Origin: Podocnemis expansa
Taxonomy: Eukaryota > Chordata > Testudines > Podocnemididae
DNA length: 64,000 nt
Direction: 5' to 3'
NCBI GenBank assembly: GCA_007922195.1
Contig: ML682088.1
Span: 4,283,054-4,347,053, forward strand
Shown here: positions 11,018-22,489 of the stretch, one piece after another
Position numbering within the stretch: position 1 is the first letter of the stretch
Layout of the letters: each line of letters begins with the position of its first letter
Position numbers and translations under genes: made by a program
The notes under the pieces: generated by a model
Seen by the model: the letters and a program-made list of their open reading frames with translations, nothing else
The model's database searches: none
Told to the model about the DNA's origin: nothing

Positions 11018-11690
11018 CTTGTTCACCTGGAACGCTAAGTGTAATGGTCTAGACATAATTCAAAAGAGTTTCTAGTCTTTCCTATATGGCTAAATTAAAA
11101 ATTGTGCAGCACAAGCGTAATACCTGTTTCATACTTGTTGGTATTTTCTAAATAGTCTCCCTTGGCTATGTGAGGCAAATATCTGCTGTGACCCTGAATT
11201 TTCTGTTCATTTCTGTGAGCTTGCATCTGCTACTTTGTTCATATAGAATAGTATCTTACTTTTCAAAAAGATCCATTGATTTTAGTAGGCTACCTGTGGA
11301 TAAATTGGACCACTTGCAACATAAGATATTATGCCACATGACTCAGGGAAACAAACCAAAGATATCTACAACACTGGTTATCCTCCAGACCTCTAGTATT
11401 TAAGACCATTTTAATAATAGATTTCCTATTTTGGTGTGTAGCAAAGCCATGTCTATCTATAATTTGCAGAGAACTCTTCGGAGAATAGCATCTGACCTTC
11501 AAAATGTATTCTAATTTATCAATTTGATTGACAGCTCACCTTTTTGACAAGCTTCATCTTCATTACTGCACAGAGCAGATATCTGCCAGCATGCTCTCTG
11601 GTGAAAAATGAAGTAAAGGAGTTGCTGAGCTTTTCTGCAGTCTTCAACCTCCCTTTCATTTCATTACTCACTTTGTTCCAACACAATCTA
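11018..11690. other. Unassigned AT-rich sequence
   Basis: Follows the TCAF-like terminal exon. No repeat recognised; it may contain old 3' UTR, but no polyadenylation site could be chosen with confidence. Confidence 0.3.
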
Positions 11691-12085
11691 TTGCATGGCT
11701 AAACTGCAGCTCTTCAAAGAAAAAATGTGGCTCGCTGGCTGGGAGCTGCTTCAGGCTGGAGAGTTAAGGTCTCCAGCGTGTCAGGCAGCTCCGCAGTTGG
11801 CAGCTCAGAGGAGGGGCAGGGCGGAGGAGCAGACCCAGCAGCAGAGAGCTCAGAGGAGGGCTGGGGGCTGGGAAGAACGGAGCAGGGAGCAGCAGCGACA
11901 GCTCAGAGGAGGGGCAGGGAGGAGGGAGCCGACAGCTCAGAGAAGTGATGGGGAAGGGGGAGCAGCAGCCCCGTCTCAGAGAACGGTGGGGGGGTCAGTT
12001 GGGCAGCTCAGGGAAGCAATGGGGGTCAGGGTTCTCAGGACAGAAAGGCACTTCGGGGAATGGAGGCAGTGAGGGAAGGGACTGA
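11691..12085 (+). mobile_element. 5' part of an ~800-bp hAT element, copy 3
   Basis: The first ~60 bases (GCATGGCTAAACTGCAGCTC, then GTGGCTCG) match the left end of the 807-bp element at 20446. The rest is G/A-rich low-complexity sequence with repeated 'GCTCAGAGGAGGGGCAGGG' words. The AT-rich right half of the full element is missing. The overlapping Arg/Gln/Gly-rich frames in this block are composition effects. Confidence 0.55.
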
Positions 12086-12099
12086 GGGGATCAGGGAGG

Positions 12100-12145
12100 A
12101 GACAAGCTCTAAAGGACTTAAAGACTAACAAATTATTGTTGTTTT
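12100..12145 (-). mobile_element. Short Penelope-like terminal scrap
   Basis: The words ACTTAAAGACTAACAAATTATT match the shared terminal unit (GCACTTTAAGACTAACAGATTTATT). It breaks off at once into unrelated T-rich sequence. Confidence 0.4.
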
Positions 12146-12461
12146 CTGTTTCATAGATTTCCATGTGGATTTTATTTTGCTTTGCTTTATTTATTTTGGT
12201 GTACTTTGTATTGGTCTGGTGGGTTCATTTATTTGTTTGTTTTGTATTTACCTTATATCACATGCCATGGCAGATTCAGTCCTGTCCACAGCACTTTACA
12301 AACTTAGAGGCACCTCATGTACTCCCTTTACAAGTATGCTAGTCAGGGAAAAAGGTTAAAAATTCTTCCATTGTAGCAGAGGGAGAATGAATAAGCCAAT
12401 GAAGAATCCTACTCCTTTTTGCCAACTCTACAGAAACCTGTAGATCGAGCTCTGGACAGTT

Positions 12462-12618
12462 AAACAAGGCGTTTTGTGGAACTTTGAAAGACTAACCCAT
12501 TTATTTATCACATTGCTCCCATGAAAGCTCATGCAAAAAATAAATGGGTTAGTCTTTAAAAGTGCCACAGGAATCCTTGTTTGTTTTGCTGAACTAGACT
12601 AACACAGCTACCTCTTTG
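12462..12618 (+). mobile_element. Fold-back Penelope-derived insertion with 15-bp target duplication
   Basis: A 157-bp insertion made of two inverted copies of the Penelope-like terminal unit plus the shared 3' tail GACTAACACAGCTACCTC. It is flanked by the identical 15-mer GAGCTCTGGACAGTT at 12447-12461 and 12619-12633. The perfect duplication shows the short fold-back unit moved as such and is not a worn piece of a longer element. Near the centre it reads CTCCCATGAAAGCTCATGC, the GAAA half of a hammerhead-like motif; the CTGATGA half is deleted. Confidence 0.88.
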
Positions 12619-12633
12619 GAGCTCTGGACAGTT

Positions 12634-13635
12634 GAGGCTTTTCAGAGACCCTGAGCAATTGGGACTAGAGATGGGCTGTTCTCCATACCATCCTCCCCCT
12701 TCAGAATTACTTTATGCAGAATCCTAAGCCACAAAACCAAGCCTGTTTTGAAAGGCAAGTGTTGGGCCATGTATGGAGTAAGAAAGTGTTTCCCAGGACA
12801 GCTGAGTTATCACGGGAGACAGAAGCAATGTTCCTTCTAAGGTGATGATGCCGCTGACCAAGTTATGGGTGCACTTGGGAAGCCGATAAGCAGGGGACTG
12901 GCACCAGCTTGGGGAACTGGGGTGGGGGGTACTTGCTCAGCTGCATCCAAAAGTTGCTAAGCTGTGTAGACATCCTGTATTTTAGGGGCCTCTGAAATCA
13001 AGTAGGAAGTTAACATTTAAGCAGTTCCTCTGTGCTGTAAGTTCTCCACTGAGGGACTGTAACTCCCATGACCCCTTAGAAGAGAGACAGAAACCCTGGC
13101 TGCCCTCCAGGAAGCAGAGGGAACAAAAGGATCTTGAGAGGGGACGGAGAGACATTCCTGAATCTGGAAGCTGCTGTGAGTGCTCCTGGGATTCGTGAAG
13201 GTGCTGGAGGCTCACTCAAGCAGGGAGCTTCAGAGGTTGGTGACTTACTCAGCCCAAAAGCAGGGTTTGAGCCTAGAGCTGGCTGAGCTAGATCTGCAGT
13301 GAGGGTGTGAATGTCTTGTCTCCCTCCTCCAATTTGGAGCAAGGCTTGTAAAGCCAGGGAGTCTGCTGAGAGACTGACTGGCCCTGAGGGGAGGCAGTGT
13401 GGTAGTCCCTTTGAACCAGGGCTAGGACTACAGACCATTGGTTTGGCTCACTCTGGATCTGCAGCGTGGCTCTGAGCGGATACACTGGACCATCAGCGTG
13501 CGGCCTTGTCTCCTTCATTGACCTTCCAAGTGCACCCACGCAAGCAAGTGGTTGGGGTTCTGAATTCTGGGAAGTGTGCCCTCTGAGTTGGAAAAAGGGC
13601 TGTGAATATGCTAGTTAGATAAATTTCCTGTAAAC
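12634..13635. other. Unassigned sequence
   Basis: No gene recognised. At 12833 the word CAATGTTCCTTCTAA resembles a transposon terminus, with an inverted relative near 14330 (TTAGAGGGAACATTG), but the flanks do not form a target duplication. Confidence 0.3.
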
Positions 13636-13858
13636 TAGGGGTCTCAAACACACAGCCTGAGGGCCACATGCAGCCCCTAAAGCTATTTCCTGCAGCCCAC
13701 AACAACACTATTGTTACCAATATTTACAATATCATTGTAAGAAAAAGGTTTCAGTGGTGTGGCCCTTGGGCTAATGTACTAAGCTAATGCTCTAGTCCTC
13801 ATGCAGCCCTGTACTGTCCTCATGTGGCCCTCATGATGATGTGAGTTTGAGATCCCTG
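13636..13858. mobile_element. hAT MITE, family A copy 3 (inverted)
   Basis: A 223-bp element with ends TAGGGGTCTCAAAC and GAGTTTGAGATCCCTG. It is flanked by CTGTAAAC (13628-13635) and CAGTAAAC (13859-13866), a 7 of 8 target duplication. The interior is the reverse complement of copies at 2944 and 37345, with an extra ~50 bp of repeated 'CTCATG.(G/A)GCCCT' words near the right end. Confidence 0.85.
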
Positions 13859-14329
13859 CAGTAAACTGTATTCTGTGTCTGCTCATTGATTTATTTACTT
13901 GCCTCTGTGTATTTAAATTAGTAGTAATATTCGATTCCATCCTGTTATGATAAGTTTCTGTGTTAAGTAAAGGTTTGTTACATGCAATTGAGCAGTATGA
14001 ATGAATTATATATATAAGTAGTAAGTTTGGATTAGACCCATCCCACAGGTTATTCTTTGCCGCATGGATTTAGTCCTGGAGGCTCCCAAGGCATGCCACT
14101 GAGTGTGTACCGGATCCAGCCAGGTGGCGGCACCACCAAGCTTAATTTCCTGTAAAGCAAAGGGACTGCAGCAGAAGAGTGGATAGAGGAGTCCCATAAT
14201 CCCAACATCACCACTGGGAAACTCAGGATCTCTTTGTCATCAAACTTAGGCGCCTGTGCATACATGAGTGTTGCCTGCTCCCAAGTAACCCAGGAAGAAA
14301 AGAGAGAGGGTTACAGCTGCATCATCAGC

Positions 14330-15038
14330 TTAGAGGGAACATTGCAGGGAAAGGCAGGATGGCTGGAGACAGCAGGAGAAGTGAGCAATGGTTGGGGACA
14401 GCAGAAAAGCAGTGGCATGGTAAGAGGAAGAACCAGGGTGCAGGGGGAAGCATGGCATGATCAGGGAAGCCGTGGCATGTTTAGATTTTCTCATAGGCCC
14501 TAATGCAGCTTACTCCTTTGTCAAAATTGTGTTTTACAAGCCCTAAACATGACATGGAATACTAAGAAACAAAAATACAAAGAACAAAGTTTAAAACTGA
14601 ATGTAGATTACTTTCAATTTTTAGCACAACTTATTGCTGTGAAGCATTGTATTCCACAATGAAATTTGTTAAATCAAAACATTGTGCAATACTTAGAGAT
14701 GAGCACCTGTGAGAGCTTTTATGTACTGCATTGACAAGTTACTGCCCAGATTTTTAAAAAAACTTGCCATTAGCCTGCAGTGTTCTATATTCAGCGACTG
14801 CTAAGTTTTTACTGTATAGGCCTAGTTTTCATGGTAACCTTAAGTAATTATTAGAATTTGACATTATTAGGATCAATATTTGCCCTGTTTTTAAGATAAA
14901 ATTAAAGTGTGTAATAAATTTTAAGCTTAGTAATTTTAGAATAGGTAAAAATATGTGGTTATATGCCTCAGTGCAGCTCTTGAATGTTTAATAATCAACT
15001 TGTGTGGCTCTTGAGTTCCATAAGTTTGGCCACCCCTG
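14330..15038 (+). mobile_element. hAT element, copy 2 (5' part lost)
   Basis: From GCATGGTAAGAGG and GGCATGTTTAGATTTTCTC to TAAGTTTGGCCACCCCTG this follows the 807-bp element at 20446-21252 closely; the AT-rich right two thirds are collinear. The left terminus is missing or replaced. A relative of the common vertebrate 'CAGGGGTGGCCAAACT' hAT type. Confidence 0.75.
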
Positions 15039-16049
15039 ATCTATTGGGTGCACTGCCTCTTCCACATGCTTTCGTCTTTTGATAGACACGGCTTACACTG
15101 ATGACTCCAGAGGAGGCAGGGTGAGGGCCCCCTCAGAAAAGAAGCTCGCCCCTTACCCCCCCAGCCTCCTGTCCAGTCTACCTGGACCACTTTGACTGGT
15201 TGGAGGGAAAGGCAGTTTTCACATATTCATTTTGTTAGACTTTTAGACTCAGGCATTTTTTCACTGGTCCACTGTGATGTTGGATGTTGGCATAGAAATG
15301 GAAAAGATCACACCAAAAGACTGCTATTAAAGGGTTAAATTGTCTAATGGGGGGGGGTGAGAAACCTGCAGAGTTTGTTTCAGTTTTGTTTCTTCAGTTC
15401 TAACTGAAAAGGTGGAAGGCTTAGTTTGTGCTGATTTGTACTGTTGCTTGTGCATTCGACTCTTATTTTAGTCCTCTTTCAAATTAGTAAAGTTCTGTTA
15501 GACCAAACTTGACTGTTGTCTGCTTTATTCAGCTGCTTCTGCTAACAAAAGAAAGGTAGCTGTCCTGAGAAGGGTCAAACAGGAGACAGGTGCAGAGAGC
15601 AGACAAACTGCTGAGGGAAAGCAGAACTGCAACTAGAAGGCTGGTAGGGGAGAAGAGGTTTCGAGGACCAGGCAATGAAAAGTCTCCGTTGTTCTTTGTG
15701 TAGCCCCAAACATGCCACTCCATCTCCACCCTATCATGCTGTCTAAGCAAAAATGCCCATTTTCAGGAGCTTTAGACCAGTATTTCATAAATCCAGGCCA
15801 AAAAAAAAAACCCACTTCAAAGAAGTTCTGATGTCACAGAAGTGCAGGGAGGTTCCTCAGAAAGGTCCAATGAAGCAAGCACTTGTTGGGAGGAGGAATT
15901 ACGTAGCACTCGGAAGTTTGATGTTTGTAGGAATGAATGTGATGAGGAAAATGACATGAGCTGGTTTATTGCCTGAGCTGTGGGTACCTGCTTATGTAAA
16001 AAAGTACCTGGTTCAAGTGACACTGCACAGTGTAAGCAAGAAAGTCTTA
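15039..16049. other. Unassigned sequence
   Basis: No gene recognised. The small open frames around 15529-15960 lie on both strands without family features. A G-run occurs near 15350. Confidence 0.3.
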
Positions 16050-17461
16050 TACAGCCAGTGCTAAAATATTTCCCACCACTGAAATTTGGCAAATCATGGT
16101 GACATTTCAATCTAGCCTGCTACAAACTGTACCCCTGGTTGGAATACAGTGCACTGGAAAATGCTGTGTTTTGCTTTGCTTGTTGCCATTTCACTGGAAA
16201 GGATGCAAGTAGTGGTGAAAATGTGTTTCCTCACAAGGGTACAGCAACTGGAAAAAAGTTATGAGAATGATTCAGGTCTGAGGCTGCATAACAGAATTTC
16301 AGTCCACAAAGACTGCATGGTGGCGTGGGAGAGTTACAGATAAACACAGACAGGCAAAGGAGGCTCAGTTTAGCTCAATTATGTTATGCTCATAAAGAAC
16401 TTATAAAAGAAAATAGACTTTATGTGGCTACTCTTGCAGTAATACTTTTGTTCATCTCTAAACAAACAATTGCTCAGCATGGACATTGGGGAGATGAGTG
16501 ACAACAGAGGAAATTTTCTTGAACTCTTACAGCTAGTTGAAACGCATGATCCCAGAATTCAATCTAAAATAGATAGTTTACCTCGCAAGGCAAAGTATAC
16601 ACATCTTTCGATTCAAGATAACTAGTCAAGTATCATGAGCGGAATGATTCTGGAGTCAATGTCCCAAGAAGTCAAAGAAGCTGACTTTTTCCATTAATTG
16701 CTGATAAAATGAAGGACATATGTGAGGAGGAACAAACTTCAGTGGTTCTCTGTTATTGCTACAGAGGCAATATATTTAAACGATTTCTTGGCTTTCGTCC
16801 CATGTCATTCACCGGGTGGTACATCACTAATGAGTTATATTAAGAACACCATGGCATGTTGTGGCATAGATATAAAAGCCTGCACAGCACTCACCTATGA
16901 TGGTACCAGTGTAATGAGTGGAGCATTAACTAGTGTGCAAGCACAGTTTCTGGAAGAGGTACCACAAGCTATGCGCATCATTACAACCACATGTTGAAAT
17001 TTACAACTGTTGATGTCTGTAAAAACATAGGTGTTGTTGCAAATTTCTTTACTCCTCCTCAACAACCATATGTGTTTCTATCTCATTCCTCTCTGCATTC
17101 ATTTTTCACTGAATTGCAAAAAGAAACTGAATTGAGGAAATTGTCAGACACTTGCTGGGTATGTCAGCTTGTGTCATGCTTAGCTGTTAAAGCAACACTT
17201 TCAGTATTTTATTGCTTCTGAATATAATCAGCAAATGAATCAAATTCTGAAAGAAGTATAGAGGCACATGGCATTCTAAACAAGATAGAGTTCTGCTTTG
17301 TGTTTTGTCTGAATCTTTTTAGTGAAATGCTGCTTGAACTTAAAGTGATATCAGATTACTTGCAGAAATCAGATTGTGATGTGGTTCCACTTTGCTTCCT
17401 TCTTAATTCTTTGATTGATAAACTGTAAGATCTGAGAGATCATGAGAATTTCAACAAAATT
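16050..17461 (+). pseudogene. hAT-type transposase relic (TTF zinc finger + DUF4371, ZMYM1-like)
   Basis: Read across several frames this is a TTF-type zinc finger/hAT transposase related to vertebrate ZMYM1-like genes. Domains in order: 'CYKLYPWLEYS' and 'VFCFACCHF' (Cys codons at 16172, 16181 and 16184; TTF finger); 'AHKELIKENRLYVATLA' and 'LLFISKQTIAQHGH' (16393-16490); 'GNFLELLQLVETHDPRIQ'; 'YDGTSVMSGALTSVQAQF' (16895-16948), the hAT core block; and 'LRKLSDTCWVCQL', where the usual SDTRW Arg is Cys. There are numerous stops and frameshifts. The C-terminal hAT dimerisation part is absent: homology stops where the palindromic MITE at 17462 begins and I could not find it on the far side. It is a dead transposon or retrocopy, not a host gene. 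Confidence 0.85.
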
Positions 17462-17947
17462 GGCTATGTCTGCACTAGACACAGGAAGTTTGAACTTGTT
17501 AGTTCTAACTAAGAAGTCTGAAATTAGTTCAAACTAACTTCCATTTAGTTTGAACTAACCTTGCACTTGCAAGTTTGAACTAACCACATGTTCTAGTTCA
17601 AACTAACTGAGCATTCTAGTTTGAACTAGAATGTGCGGTTAGTTTGAACTAACCATTAGATCAAACTAAAGGCACTTTGACCTTCTTCCTCCCAGGGTGT
17701 CTTCCTCTTTTTATGGATTGGGTGGGGACATGGCTCTTCTGAGGTGCCATGTTGCCACACTTCCTATGGTGTTCCCCCCCCAAGCCGAACTAGCAAGTCC
17801 CGTGCATGGACATGCTAGTTCAATTTAGGTTTCTAGTGTGGACATGCTAATTCAAACTAAGTTAGTTCAAATTACTCACAATTAGTTTGAATTAATTAAT
17901 TCAAACTAACTTAGTTTGAACCAGCATTCTCAAGTGTAGACAGAGCC
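17462..17947. mobile_element. Palindrome-rich MITE, 'AGTTTGAACTA' type
   Basis: The ends are GGCTATGTCTGCACTAGAC and, inverted, GTGTAGACAGAGCC. The 486-bp interior carries about a dozen short self-complementary words of the type TAGTTTGAACTAA/TTAGTTCAAACTA, clustered in both flanks, around a GC-richer centre that lacks them (about 17680-17790). It has no coding capacity. The terminus is shared with elements at 34233, 48312 and 63640. A 5-bp flanking repeat AAAAT is possible if one more base is counted in at each end; the transposon superfamily is not assigned. Confidence 0.8.
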
Positions 17948-18272
17948 TAAAAATACCATAGAGCTCCTTGTTTAGTTTAAATTCACCTTCCCATGTTCTG
18001 CTCAGTTGTACATTCATCAACTTAACCTGGAGCATCCATTTTGTTCAAGTTATTGGTCCACAAACAGTTCTCCCAGACCATTTCAATCCTGTTTATCAAT
18101 GGTAGAGACTTGAGTTTAGTAGCAGAAGTTCCTAAGGTGTCTCCCTTTGCTGTGCATTTGTACACCTGGCAGCAGAGCTCACTAGTCAGTCACAGTTTCC
18201 AAAAAATTTTGCTAATACTTCATAGTCTAACTTTTGGGTGCTCTTGAAATTCCATTAGAGCATGTAATACTG

Positions 18273-18447
18273 CAGTTCTTAACAACTATGTCAAGAAAAT
18301 TACTGTGTCACCACACAGCAGTAAGTGTGTCACAGAGAACTGGGGAAATGACAGGATTTGGCCTGTTGGGGAGCGGACTGGTATGTCCCATAAAGTCACA
18401 ACACTCTGCCAAGTGTGTCACGACCTGCAAAAGGTTGAGAGCTGCTG
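18273..18447. mobile_element. hAT MITE, family B copy 3
   Basis: Worn ends CAGTTCTTAACAAC and GGTTGAGAGCTGCTG, interior with GTGTGTCACGACCTGC and similar. Related to the copies at 19654 and 22490 (shared 'CAACACACTTGGC' words in inverted sense). No clear target duplication. It explains the open frames on both strands at 18234-18632. Confidence 0.55.
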
Positions 18448-19653
18448 CTGTGCAGTACAGTGATGAGTGTTGCCAGACAAAAGTCAGAACACAGAGGCAG
18501 TTTCCTCTACATAGCCCCACGGTGAGAAATGCCAAAGTAGATTGTACATCAGCTGGTTGGGAGATGACAAAGGTAACTACAGCTAGGAAGAAGGGAGGAT
18601 GCCTGATTTTTTTACATTTTCACAGACCCTGAGCTGAGTAGAAGAGGGAATTCTGCTTAGTGTGTGGGGAACAAAAGGCCACACCAGTATGTTGCGGGAT
18701 AGATATTCCTCTTCCTTCACAAAGTAAAGCTGAGGTTAGGCTGTGAGAGTCCATGGGCCCTCACATCCAAGGAAATGGGGCTGAGACAGGAATTTGGATA
18801 TGGAGGAGGTTCGAAGAACCATCCTTTCCTGACCCTCTGTTGTTAAAAGCAATGTTTCATAGTCAGGAGCCACTTGACAGGTAGGCAACCCTACCATATT
18901 TTCCCCTTTGGTACAAAGCATGACTACTTGTGATACTTCCAGGGGAGGGGGGGGACCTCAATTCATCAGTGGGGCACAGACTACTTTGGAGTCAAAGGGC
19001 CACTATACATTCACCCTAAGAACTGAATAGAAGGTGCAAGTGGGAGCAATACATTTCAAGTTCACACCCAAAGATTTAGGGTAACGGGGCTAGGAAAGGG
19101 CATGAGGAAGCTCAGTCCGATAGGTTCAAATACAAGAAATTGTACAGGGTAGTTTTTAAATGACTGAGATTTGGAATGACATATGCCGACTTGCAAGCAG
19201 AACGTTTGTTATCTGAATATTTGACATGTGAAATTATGAAAAGTTATTGCAGAGATATTGCACAATGAATAAACCTGTCAGGGAACAAGACAATGGGTTG
19301 CCCTATGTTGCTAATCAGCATCTTAGTTACACACCCTTCTTCAGTGGGGAGATGTGACCGATATGGTAATTTCCTATATTATTCCTGGGAAACCTTACTG
19401 GCAATGAAAAATTCTACCAGCTCCTGTTTAAAGGCTAATAATCTAGTGCTGGAAAAAAGTGAACACTTCAGGTTAAGTCTTCAGCCCCTCATAGGTCCAA
19501 TTTGTGTTGCTCCCATGTTGGAAAGGGGACTTAATGTTACTTGCAGGAAGTAATACAGAGCTGGCAAAAGTTACCTAGCCCCAGTCCTTCTTGACTCGAG
19601 TACAGCAAATACAGAGAATAAACTGGACACGATACACTCCAGTTATCCTGGCA
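18448..19653. other. Unassigned sequence
   Basis: No gene or repeat recognised. Confidence 0.35.
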
Positions 19654-19803
19654 CCGTGGTTGTCAACCTTTTGCAGGTTGCAACACACTTGGCGGCGTGC
19701 ACGTCTCTACAGAACACATAAGGTCCTCCCACCCAATTCAGCCCCACTATCCAGCTCTTTGCAACACATTGCTGTGTGGCAACATAGTAGTTGAGAACTT
19801 CTG
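19654..19803. mobile_element. hAT MITE, family B copy 1
   Basis: A 150-bp element with ends CCGTGGTTGTCAACC and GTTGAGAACTTCTG. The flanks TCCTGGCA (19646-19653) and TCCTGCCC (19804-19811) match at 6 of 8. The interior opens TTTGCAGGTTGCAACACACT. It belongs to the widespread 'CAGTGGTTCTCAAC' hAT group. Confidence 0.75.
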
Positions 19804-20445
19804 TCCTGCCCAACAAAGTGCCTTCTTGGGAGCTTCCTTCAGCTGGCACAAATTAGAACATAATTCAGAGCAGCCCTGCACCAAAATGATACCTGGCATT
19901 TTCTAGAATTGGGGAGAAGAAAGGTAGCATAAAGCTGTAACAGTTTGTTGAATATGTCTGTGTCAACTTAAGAATTCCATTTGACCCTCTGTTTTGAATG
20001 TAATCTTTAGTACATCTTTCAGCATTCATTTTGCAGTAGAGGTTTGACACATAGGGCAGGGACTATGTTTGGAAAGGTGACAGAGAAAAATCAAGGGCCT
20101 GCAGCATTGAGTAACTTCACCCCAGAACAATGGGTTTGCTACAAGCAGGGTCATGTACTTGGAATGGGCTACCTGCACAAAAACCTGTCTGGCAGGAAAA
20201 GGGGGTGGGTGTTGGAATCTCCTGCTCTCTAAGTACATGGCTAGAAGAACTTCAGTTTCTCTGTTTCACCACCTATCCCAGAAATGACAGCTACTGTTCT
20301 TAAAGGTAGCTTCTTTGTAAGCAAAGGGGGATATTATCATCACCAAAAACAGGGGAGGCGGATGGGGTGGAAACAGTAGGAATTTTACCTCCTTTAAAAG
20401 ATCTGGACCAAACCCAGGCACACACAGAGGGAGGTGAGATTGGAC

Positions 20446-21252
20446 TAGGCATGGCCAAACTGCGGCTCATGAGCTGCATCCGGCTCTCAAAAGAAAAAGT
20501 GCAGCTCGTGGAAGAGCACAGCAGGGACTAGGCGGCATGGTCTGGGCCGGCAGGGAAGTGGTGGCATGGTCAGGGCCAGGGGGAGAAGTGCGGCATGGTC
20601 AGGGACAGCAGAGAAGCAGCAGCATGGCAAGAGATGGCAGGGAAGCAGCAGCATGGTCGGAGATGGGGGGTAGAAGTGTGGCATGGTTGGGGAAGCCATG
20701 GCATGTTTAGATTTTCTCATAGGCCCTAATGTAGTTTACTTGTTATTAAAATAAAATCATGTTTTACAAGTCCTAAATGTGATGTGGAATAATAAGAAAT
20801 GAAAATACGAAGGAGAAAAGTTTAAAACTGAATGTAGATTACTTTCAATTTTTGGCACTACTTACTGCTGTGAAGCATTGTATTCCACAATTAAATTTGT
20901 TAAATTGAAACATTGTGCAATACTTAGGGATAAGCACCTGAGAGAGCTTTTATGTACTGCTCAGATTTTAAAAAAACTCCCAACTAACCTGCAGTGTTCT
21001 ATATCAAGCAACAGTTAAGTTTTTAGTGTATAAGACTAGTTTTCATGGTAACCTTAAGTAATTATTAGAATCTGACATTAGTAGGATCAATGTTTGCCCT
21101 ATTTTTACAATAAAATTAAAGTGTGCAATGACTTTTAAGCTTAGTAATTTTGGAGTAGGTAAAAGTATGTGGTTATATGCCTCCGTGTGGCTCTTGAAGG
21201 TTTAACAATCAACTTGTAGGGATCTTGAGTTCCATAAGTTTGGCTACCCCTG
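20446..21252 (+). mobile_element. hAT element, most complete ~800-bp copy
   Basis: The left end is TAGGCATGGCCAAACTGCGG and the right end AAGTTTGGCTACCCCTG, inverted relatives of the 'CAGGGGTGGCCAAACT' hAT terminus. Flanks GATTGGAC (20438-20445) and GATCAGAC (21253-21260) match at 6 of 8. The G-rich left third has repeated 'GCAGGGAAGCAGCAGCATGG' units, and the AT-rich remainder matches the copy at 14330. No transposase frame is visible. Confidence 0.8.
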
Positions 21253-21682
21253 GATCAGACTGGCTGGAAAGGGTTTGTTGTTTTCCATGGTAACTCTCTT
21301 ATGCCTTTAAGAGCACGCACGTGTGTACACGTGCAAAATTCCTTTCCTAGACAGTTTCCTTGCTTTACCAACACATCACTGCTCACAACTCCTGGCAAGA
21401 GGGCTGAGTGTAAATGTATGCATTATGTAGGGAGCAAACACCAGTCAGGCAAAAAGTATATTGTAGTTGATTCTTAAATCACTTTTTATTAACCACACAC
21501 AAACTAAACAGTTGTGCCTAGGAAAGTATCTTAGGTAATTAACAACAAGCAGTGCTGCAGAGGAGGATGCTCTGTACAGACTTTTTTAACTAAATAGATA
21601 ATTTTTATACTTTACAGTCAGAAAATTCTGTTTTCATTGGAGTTATCGCAATTTACAGCAACTGAGAATAGCTCCCTATGAT

Positions 21683-22049
21683 CATGGCCATCCTTGGGAG
21701 GTGAGTGGGGTGATCATCCCAGGCCCTGTGGTTCCGTGGGCCTCACGTTGACCTGCTGCCAGCAGGGCGGCAGGAGGTCTGTGCTACTGTCCCCTACTAC
21801 CTCGCTCCCCCTTCCCCTGCTGTCTTTGGTGGCAAGCTGAAGGTAAGGAGAATGGGGCAGATGCAAGGAACCCAGCCTTTTGGCCAGCCCGCCCCCACCC
21901 CAAGGCAGAGCAGCTGGCCCAGGGGGTGGGGGGATGGAGAGCAGAGCCTACCCTCTAGGCTGGCCTGCCCTGCCCTGCCCCACGAGTGTGTGTGTGGGGG
22001 GTAGCGGGGCCCCCAACAGGCCTATTGGCCCTGCCTCAGGACAGCCCTG
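21683..22049. mobile_element. GC-rich hAT MITE
   Basis: The ends CATGGCCATCCTTGGGAGG and, inverted, CCTCAGGACAGCCCTG pair as a terminal repeat. Flanks CCTATGAT (21675-21682) and CCTAAGAT (22050-22057) match at 7 of 8. The 367-bp interior is GC-rich and non-coding. Confidence 0.8.
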
Positions 22050-22489
22050 CCTAAGATTCCCTCATTTTACATGTTGGCAAATTACAGGTTAAGCACAACT
22101 TCTTTTCCCATAATATTCCTGGTTCACTCATCGTCTCATACTACCGTACATCCTGTAGTTCTAAGAAAAAGAAGTTTAGTGTGAAACTTCTCCATCCTCA
22201 ATTCATACATAACATTGTTTTTACAGAGGTATCTAATTCTTAATTGGCTAGAGAAAAAATAACAAAAATACTATCTGACATGCTTTATAAACTCAAATTA
22301 TTTTCTATTTATGCTCCTGTTGATGTGCTTTGGCAAAGTTTGTATGGACGTATCCTATGACTGACATGGGAAGGGGCACAGCAGATGACGACTGAGGGAA
22401 AGCAGAGGCTCTGTGTAGAGCTAATAAAATTAAGATAACAAGGAAATGGCATATGACAATTGTGGTGTGTTGTCCTAACTGTATTAGAT

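Noticed and set aside
12833..14344. Possible 1.5-kb transposon between CAATGTTCCTTCTAA and TTAGAGGGAACATTG
   Set aside because: The flanking 8-mers match at only half of their positions and the interior contains unrelated insertions; the pairing may be accidental.
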